Assembly: GCA_051294375.1 (NCBI GenBank)
Contig: CM119266.1
Location: 9,804,538 to 9,868,537 of the forward strand
DNA length: 64,000 bases
Direction of reading: 5' to 3'
From: Paraspadella gotoi
Taxonomy: Eukaryota; Chaetognatha
Shown piece after piece: positions 58,053-64,000 of this stretch. The notes below the pieces were generated by a model, which was given only the letters and a program-made list of their open reading frames with translations, ran no database searches and was not told the DNA's origin. The translations under genes were made by a program, and so were the position numbers. Within the stretch, counting starts at the first letter, position 1. Every line of letters begins with the position of its first letter.

Positions 58053-58310
58053 CTAAAAAGAAAAAATAAGAGTATTAGAAAATATAAAGAAACAGGGAGA
58101 GATCCTGATTCCGGGAAGAAGAGGAATTCGATGGCGAAGTGGACCGCAAAAAACCTTCGCATCTCTGTTGAAAAAAAAAAGAAAATTAAGGAGAATTATA
58201 AACTTACCTTTCTGGAAAGTAAAAATAATAAAGGTTTGAGAATTCGGTGATACCATTGTCATCGTCTTCTTCGACGAAGACAATTATCACGAAGAAACAA
58301 CGTTTATAGA
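58053..58310 (-). CDS. Two-exon small gene, unknown
   Basis: The upstream exon (58208 to about 58300) carries VEEDDDNGITEFSNLYYFYF and ends AAAG/GTAAGT, a textbook donor. A 43-nt intron (58165-58207) ends TTTTTTTCAACAG. The second exon continues in phase with DAKVFCGPLRHRIPLLPGIR and ends FSF before TAG 58053. The 5' start is uncertain; the minus frame further upstream (58304-58531, MLDSVLPIFVHFRFHSF) may belong to it through a frame change. No family recognised. Confidence 0.45.
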
Positions 58311-58531
58311 ACTACATGAGGAAAACCCACTTCATTAAAAACATTTGGAAATATTGATAAAAAGAAAACCAAAATTTGAAATGACGTACGAAACTGACGA
58401 AATAAAGTGGAGAAACTATGAAAGCGAAAGTGAACAAATATTGGTAAAACACTATCTAGCATAGTAATTCCCAAACATTCATTCGTCCTAAAAAAATCCA
58501 AACGCGATGCCGAACTTATTTGAATAAACAA

Positions 58532-59160
58532 TAAGAGAGTGGGGGGTGAATAGAGGGAACTAAAAATTATTTGTTAATTTTTTTTGACCAATTTTATTAC
58601 TATAAACTAGAAAAATATCCGACACTGTGTAGATCTTATCAATAAACAAAAGACGTAAAGAGGTTCGATGAGAAAGAGCACACCTGCGGTTTCGCGCGGC
58701 TAAAAAGCGTTACGTCAGCATTTTTTTACGTCAGAATTTTTTCTGGCAGTCGCAGACAGTCAGCCAGATAGAAAAAGATAAGAAAGTCTAGTCGAATCGA
58801 TTCGCTAAAACGAAAGTGCGATTTGTACCGTTCTTATCTGAGTAACTTGATTTAAGCGATAAGTTTCGAGCGGCGCGAATCTTTTATCCTGGTCAAGGTG
58901 TGGTCAAACTGTGACCACGGTCTCAGTCAGCTAAACATCGGCTAAACGATCCGTCGAAATCAAAACGCAGCTGGCGGTTTTCACAGAGTGATAATCAACA
59001 GCTTAGAAAATCGTTACGACAGCTCTTTCTGTGAATCTTGATAAAGCGATAGTTTTTTGAGTTCGAGTGTCCGCAAACCTTATCAAAGATGGCCAGAAGG
59101 TGTAATAGTATATCTTGACGATGACGACGGCGATGATGTCACAGATATGATATCGACGAT
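58532..59160. other. Intergenic DNA beyond the cluster, no gene seen
   Basis: AT-rich sequence with no protein-like frame. No inverted match to sequence near 47-48 kb was noticed by eye, so no terminal repeat is called. Confidence 0.35.
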
Positions 59161-59199
59161 ATCCTGCATAAAGGATGACGTTGACGACGACGCTGTGAC

Positions 59200-59545
59200 T
59201 CTCTCTCTCTCTCTCTCTCTTNNNNNNNNNNNNNNNNNNNNNNNNNCCGCCTCTCCCGACGCCCCCGTCTCTCTCGGCGCCATTCCTGACAAAAACGCAC
59301 CGCGCATATATTCCGGCACCCGATTCCCGGCACCAATGCCCTGACGACCATTTTCCGGCATCCATTTCCCGGCGCCCATCTTTCAGCCTGTTTCCCGGCA
59401 CTAATGTCCGAACGCCAATTTTCCGGCACCCAGTTCCCACACAATGTCCCGGCACCCAATTCCCGCACAATGTCCCGGCACCAGTGTTCCGGTACCCATT
59501 TTCCTCCACCAATGTCCCGGCGCCCATTTCTCGGTCGCGGGGCGC
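59200..59545 (+). repeat. (CT)n, 25-N gap and CCGGCACCCA minisatellite
   Basis: A CT run ends at a gap of exactly 25 N (59222-59246). From about 59312 to 59540, units of about 16-24 bp built on CCGGCACCCA, TTCCC and AATGTC recur ten or more times with variation. Open frames here are repeat-driven. Confidence 0.75.
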
Positions 59546-59646
59546 AGTTTCGAGTTGGGACGAATTTTCTTTTTTTCTCCTGAGAAACGAATTATATTTC
59601 CTTTTCTTCTTCTTGAAAAAAATCCCTTTTCGCGTCTTTTTACGGT

Positions 59647-59765
<119 letters not shown>

Positions 59766-59939
59766 AACTCGAAACTGGGTGAAGAAACTCAGTCGTCGTC
59801 AAGCAAGTTTTTTGATCGGCCCCCAGAGGGTTAGGGTTAAAGTCTTAGGGGTGAAGGCGATCGTGAGAGTGGTGAATTAACTCCCAATCCACCTTTAGCG
59901 TTTTAACATTCTTACTCACTGTCTAAGTGTCTATTAAAA

Positions 59940-59976
59940 TCTAATGTCTAATGTCTAATGTCTAATGTGTCTAATA
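59940..59976 (+). repeat. (CTAATGT)n heptamer repeat
   Basis: Four to five copies of a 7-bp unit. Confidence 0.85.
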
Positions 59977-60154
59977 AAATCGCAGAAAATTAATCCGACC
60001 CGAGAGCCAGTTCAGATTGTGAGCTGAAAAATTCCATATCCGATAAGATAAATGTCAATGAGAATGGTACTTATGGTACAAAAAAAAATGAAATTATTAG
60101 TATGAAATTAACAGGATGGTCATTCATGAAAAGTTTCAGAGAAAGCTCTGATCA

Positions 60155-60337
60155 TGGCATGAAATTGGTACAACTTCAATTCCTTCAATAAATAAGCTAT
60201 CTTGCCCGTGGATTTTGGCTTCTTTATCAATAAAGCGGTATAATCTTTTATGAACAGTTTCAACTGTATAAAAGTATAACTTCCTTAGGTATTGCATTGT
60301 ATTGTATTGTATCACATTGTATTGCATTTCATTGCAG
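60155..60337 (+). repeat. Dispersed AT-rich repeat copy and (ATTGT)n
   Basis: ATGAAATTGGTACAAC and AATAAATAAGCTATCTT match the repeat at 11.17 kb, though the middle differs. It is followed by a (ATTGT)n pentamer run (60290-60335) that ends at the acceptor-like CATTGCAG. Confidence 0.55.
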
Positions 60338-60528
60338 CACAAACTAAGACGCATATCGCTGCTAATTGGGGCAGTGTTGTCTCGCATTTCGATTCAATCC
60401 CATCGAGAGAGGCGACCTCTTTCCCAACATTCCACACAAAAACCCGATGGCAGAGAATATAAGAAGCCGCTGGCGATTTCGATGGCGGAAGAGGAAAAGA
60501 CGCTCATTCCTGTCGATGGCGTCCGAAG
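60338..60528 (+). CDS. Possible first coding exon, product unknown
   Basis: Between acceptor-like CATTTCATTGCAG and donor CGAAG/GTAATT the frame is open for 63 codons plus two bases. The C-terminal part MAEEEKTLIPVDGVR, from ATG 60482, is the most protein-like, and the upstream part (HKLRRISLLIGAVLSRISIQ) may be coding or 5' untranslated. The next 3' sequence falls into gaps (60577-60750, 60834-61060). Another frame is open too, so confidence is low. No family recognised. Confidence 0.3.
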
Positions 60529-62590
60529 GTAATTGGCTGCAATGGCAGATGGAATTGGCGGGTTTTGTGTGGGGGGNNNNNNNNNNNNNNNNNNNNNNNN
60601 NNNNNNNNNNNNNNNNNNNNNNNNNNNNNNNNNNNNNNNNNNNNNNNNNNNNNNNNNNNNNNNNNNNNNNNNNNNNNNNNNNNNNNNNNNNNNNNNNNNN
60701 NNNNNNNNNNNNNNNNNNNNNNNNNNNNNNNNNNNNNNNNNNNNNNNNNNGTTCTCCCATCGAAATAGTGGGTGAGCTGCGAAGGAATTGGTTCAGGGTG
60801 CGTAATATTGATGACAGGGTGAAGAGAAAAAGANNNNNNNNNNNNNNNNNNNNNNNNNNNNNNNNNNNNNNNNNNNNNNNNNNNNNNNNNNNNNNNNNNN
60901 NNNNNNNNNNNNNNNNNNNNNNNNNNNNNNNNNNNNNNNNNNNNNNNNNNNNNNNNNNNNNNNNNNNNNNNNNNNNNNNNNNNNNNNNNNNNNNNNNNNN
61001 NNNNNNNNNNNNNNNNNNNNNNNNNNNNNNNNNNNNNNNNNNNNNNNNNNNNNNNNNNNNATCTCTGCCTATCATATCTCCATCGGTTCCAGGCTGCGGC
61101 TGCTGCTGTTGCTGAATGCCTCTGCTGCTGCTGCTGTCTGCTTTTGCTGTTCGCTTCTGCTTTCTGCTTCTAGGAAAAATATGTTTTAGTTTTGATATTG
61201 ATTAGTATTTTCAAAAGTCAAAGCAATCGGGTGGGCTCATATATGACGAATAAATTTAAATCATTTCGAGCAAAAACTAAAGTGTAAACATTAGATAAAG
61301 GAACAATATAATTATAAAGGTACGAACTAAAGAGCGAACAAAGACCGAGAAAATTGGGAATAAGGAGAGAACAAAGAGCGAACAAAATCCTGTCTCTCAT
61401 CTCGTTTCTTGAGATTCGAGGTTTTCTTGGTTTCGTCTCCCGAATTCAGANNNNNNNNNNNNNNNNNNNNNNNNNNNNNNNNNNNNNNNNNNNNNNNNNN
61501 NNNNNNNNNNNNNNNNNNNNNNNNNNNNNNNNNNNNNNNNNNNNNNNNNNNNNNNNNNNNNNNNNNNNNNNNNNNNNNNNNNNNNNNNNNNNNNNNNNNN
61601 NNNNNNNNNNNNNNNNNNNNNNNNNNNNNNNNNNNNNNNNNNNNNNNNNNNNNNNNNNNNNNNNNNNNNNNNNNNNNNNNNNNNNNNNNNNNNNNNNNNN
61701 NNNNNNNNNNNNNNNNNNNNNNNNNNNNNNNNNNNNNNNNNNNNNNNNNNNNNNNNNNNNNNNNNNNNNNGACGATAAAAACGAGGCGACAGAAAAGAGA
61801 GAGAAAGAAATGGAAATATAGGGAGAAGGAGGAAGGACGACGTGTTAAAAAAGACAGATATGAGCTAAGAAGCAGAAAGAGAGCTCAGAGAAAGAAATGA
61901 GAACAAGTCTAAAAACGAAATAAGCCTGAGGACAATATTTAAAAAAAGAATTAAAAGAAAGAAAGCGAATGAAAAAAGGAAAGAATAAAAAGAGCATCAA
62001 GAGCAGGACAGAAAATAAGAAGGAAGAACTCGAGGTCCGATTATTAACTTTTATGCCCTCATTCAGTCAGACCTGTGACTCTCCTCAATCTATTTCCTCT
62101 TTCACTTTTCTCCGGGGCCANNNNNNNNNNNNNNNNNNNNNNNNNNNNNNNNNNNNNNNNNNNNNNNNNNNNNNNNNNNNNNNNNNNNNNNNNNNNNNNN
62201 NNNNNNNNNNNNNNNNNNNNNNNNNNNNNNNNNNNNNNNNNNNNNNNNNNNNNNNNNNNNNNNNNNNNNNNNNNNNTCGAGGTTCCGTTGACTCGGAAGT
62301 CGGGAAGAAAAAAGCAAATCTTTGAGAGAAAAATAAATCGTAATTTGTATTCGGTGGGAAAAAAAAAGGGGAAGGGANNNNNNNNNNNNNNNNNNNNNNN
62401 NNNNNNNNNAAAAAAGGGAAGAAAGGAAAAGAAAGTAGTAAGCTCGACATGGAGAAAGTCGGAAGAAATAAAATGTCGAATGTAGGAATATTTCTGGTAG
62501 CACATTATATGAAGTAGGTCCAATATTATAAAAAATTTTTGATAATATTTTTTCCCAGACTTTAACATGCTATGTCAAGTTAACGAATCC
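60529..62590. other. Gap-rich segment with (CTG)n and purine tracts
   Basis: N blocks at 60577-60750, 60834-61060, 61451-61770, 62121-62276 and 62378-62409. (CTG)n-like DNA at 61090-61175 and purine-rich DNA at 61780-62030. No exon could be supported. Confidence 0.4.
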
Positions 62591-62599
62591 CTACTTCTT

Positions 62600-62760
62600 A
62601 CTGAAAAATTACATATATTTATATTGGTTGTACCAATTTCATATAATAAAAATATTATTAAATTTGAACAAACAGTATAAAGTTATAAACTATCCATTCA
62701 TTCCATAACCGTACTCCACAACAGGGTATTATGCAATCGTTAAAACTATATCGATTCATC
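62600..62760 (-). repeat. Dispersed AT-rich repeat copy
   Basis: The minus strand carries ATGAAATTGGTACAACCAAT followed by ATAAATATATG, matching 11.17 and 11.30 kb. CTATCCATTCATTCCATAAC and CCGTACTCC nearby also resemble the 11.2 kb region. Confidence 0.6.
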
Positions 62761-64000
62761 GTAACTTTGTACTAGCTGCAATCATTTTTTAAAAATTCAT
62801 CTACAAGAAATTTATCGTATTATTTTACAGAAAAAAACCTCCAACACACATGGACGGACCGACTGAAAATTGTTTTTTAACGAGTCGCTCTTCGAGAGCG
62901 ATCAAAAGACGGAAAAAAAGAGAAAAGAAAAAAGAAAAGAGAAAAAGTAAAAAAAGAAAAGAAAAAAGAAAAGAGTTCTTGATTTCCTCCCTAAAGTAGC
63001 AACACAATTTCTCGCCTTCATGCATAAAACGAGAATTCGAGATCCGACGAAACCAGGACCCAAAATAGTGAGGAGGTTTGAGAAGTGATGGGGGGNNNNN
63101 NNNNNNNNNNNNNNNNNNNNNNNNNNNNNNNNNNNNNNNNNNNNNNNNNNNNNNNNNNNNNNNNNNNNNNNNNNNNNNNNNNNNNGTAGACGGGATAGGT
63201 AAGGCGGGAAAGAAGAGATCAGGTGTGGGGGTTAATAATCGAGAAGGATGAATGGTAAGTTAAGGAGAAAAGAGATTTGAAGAGATGCGCGAAAAAGAGG
63301 TGACCTTTTAGGGTGAGTACAGATGAAATGCAGATAAATACAGATGGTTGAAGACGAAGGGCGCCTAATGGTTGAAATTAGCGAAAAAAAGGAGACATTG
63401 ACGTTCGGTTGGAAAGAGATTATTTCCTACCTTCCAGTTAACTTTATGTTACTTCCTCTTTTTCTTTATTACTTCCTTTATTTCGAACTGTTTCTTCTCT
63501 TCTATCCTGTTACTTCTCCGTTATTTTTTTAATTCCTAAGTTCTTCCCTTTTCCTACCTCTTACTTGCCCCGCGTTCTCGTTATATCTCCCTCGTTCTTT
63601 AATCATTATTTTCTTCCCCTGTTCTCGTTATTTCCCCTTTACCTATCTATTACTTCCCCCTGTTTTGTCTCTGTTTCCTTCTGTTATTTTCATCTCCCAG
63701 AGCGAGACTTTTTACCTTTTGTTTCTTACGAACCTCAGACCTGGATTCTTTTTTTTTTCTGAAGCCTAAAGGCGATTAGCAGGCGGCAGAGACGTAAAAT
63801 AGTCGGAGACGGAATCACCGAGAGAGNNNNNNNNNNNNNNNNNNNNNNNNNNNNNNNNNNNNNNNNNNNNNNNNNNNNNNNNNNNNNNNNNNNNNNNNNN
63901 NNNNNNNNNNNNNNNNNNNNNNNNNNNNNNNNNNNNNNNNNNNNNNNNNNNNNNNNNNNNNNNNNNNNNNNNNNNNNNNNNNNNNNNNNNNNNNNNNNNN
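62761..64000. other. Intergenic DNA with purine and pyrimidine tracts and gaps
   Basis: AAAAGAGA-type purine tract at 62905-62975, N block 63096-63185, degenerate CTTCC/TTACTTCC pyrimidine DNA at 63425-63700 and a terminal gap from 63827. GATGAAATGCAGATAAATAC at 63322 resembles the decamer repeat at 45.9 kb. No gene seen. Confidence 0.4.

Larger units (their letters stand above)
48225..58531 (-). mobile_element. Polinton/Maverick-like or adintovirus-like integrated element, partial or unbounded
   Basis: A 10-kb block whose recognisable genes all lie on the minus strand. It contains a protein-primed family B DNA polymerase, a RING-finger ORF and small unrecognised ORFs, and several genes have short GT-AG introns. 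Microsatellites are scarce here, unlike the rest of the window. Protein-primed polymerases of this type are the hallmark of Polintons, adintoviruses and bidnaviruses. I did not find an integrase, packaging ATPase, protease, capsid genes or terminal inverted repeats, so the borders are simply those of the visible genes. Frameshifts mean the copy is decayed or the sequence is uncorrected. Confidence 0.6.

Noticed and set aside
48225-58531. Endogenous nimavirus (WSSV-like) integration
   Set aside because: The polymerase motifs fit the protein-primed type of Polintons and adintoviruses, not the large nimavirus polymerase, and no nimavirus structural gene was recognised.
59826-59842. Telomere-like GGGTTAGGGTTA
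   Set aside because: Only two units with no further array; chance or trivial.

Overview
The window is animal nuclear DNA. It shows GT-AG introns, long AT-rich intergenic DNA and a very heavy load of simple repeats, mainly (GA)n/(CT)n and (GAC)n/(GTC)n. An invertebrate, perhaps an arthropod, is the best guess, but no marker gene fixes the phylum. About 30 blocks of N interrupt it, and most begin or end inside a GA, CT, GAC or A run, so the gaps are mainly unresolved microsatellites.

Layout. 1-17 kb: intergenic DNA with two CpG-rich blocks, a 76-bp tandem repeat and one possible 3'-terminal exon (2891-3060, +). 17-40 kb: a plus-strand gene. Four exons (17028-17164, 22606-22772, 24758-24971, 33298-33379) join in phase to exactly 200 codons and end in an RIIa/Dpy-30-like dimerisation segment, as found in ciliary and flagellar proteins. 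Acidic coding blocks at 37841-38047 and 39495-40213 may be its C-terminus. 18.94-32.39 kb holds two tandem copies of the same 6.5-6.9 kb. The second copy is full of single-base insertions and carries damaged copies of exons 2 and 3. This looks like a gap-filling artefact around a 25-N gap, not a real duplication.

40-47 kb: intergenic DNA, including an inverted duplication around another 25-N gap and a tRNA-like element. 48.2-58.5 kb: the most interesting region, a minus-strand cluster with few microsatellites. Its main gene (53721 to 48225) is a protein-primed family B DNA polymerase of the Polinton/Maverick (adintovirus-like) type, cut by several GT-AG introns of about 56-110 nt and several frameshifts. 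Upstream on the same strand are small unrecognised genes, two with clear short introns, and a RING-finger gene. No integrase, packaging ATPase, protease or capsid gene and no terminal inverted repeats were seen. 59-64 kb: minisatellites, a 113-bp GA run, a possible first exon (60338-60528, +) and copies of a dispersed AT-rich repeat.

The host gene and the polymerase cluster show no functional link; the cluster looks like an integrated selfish or viral element downstream of the gene.
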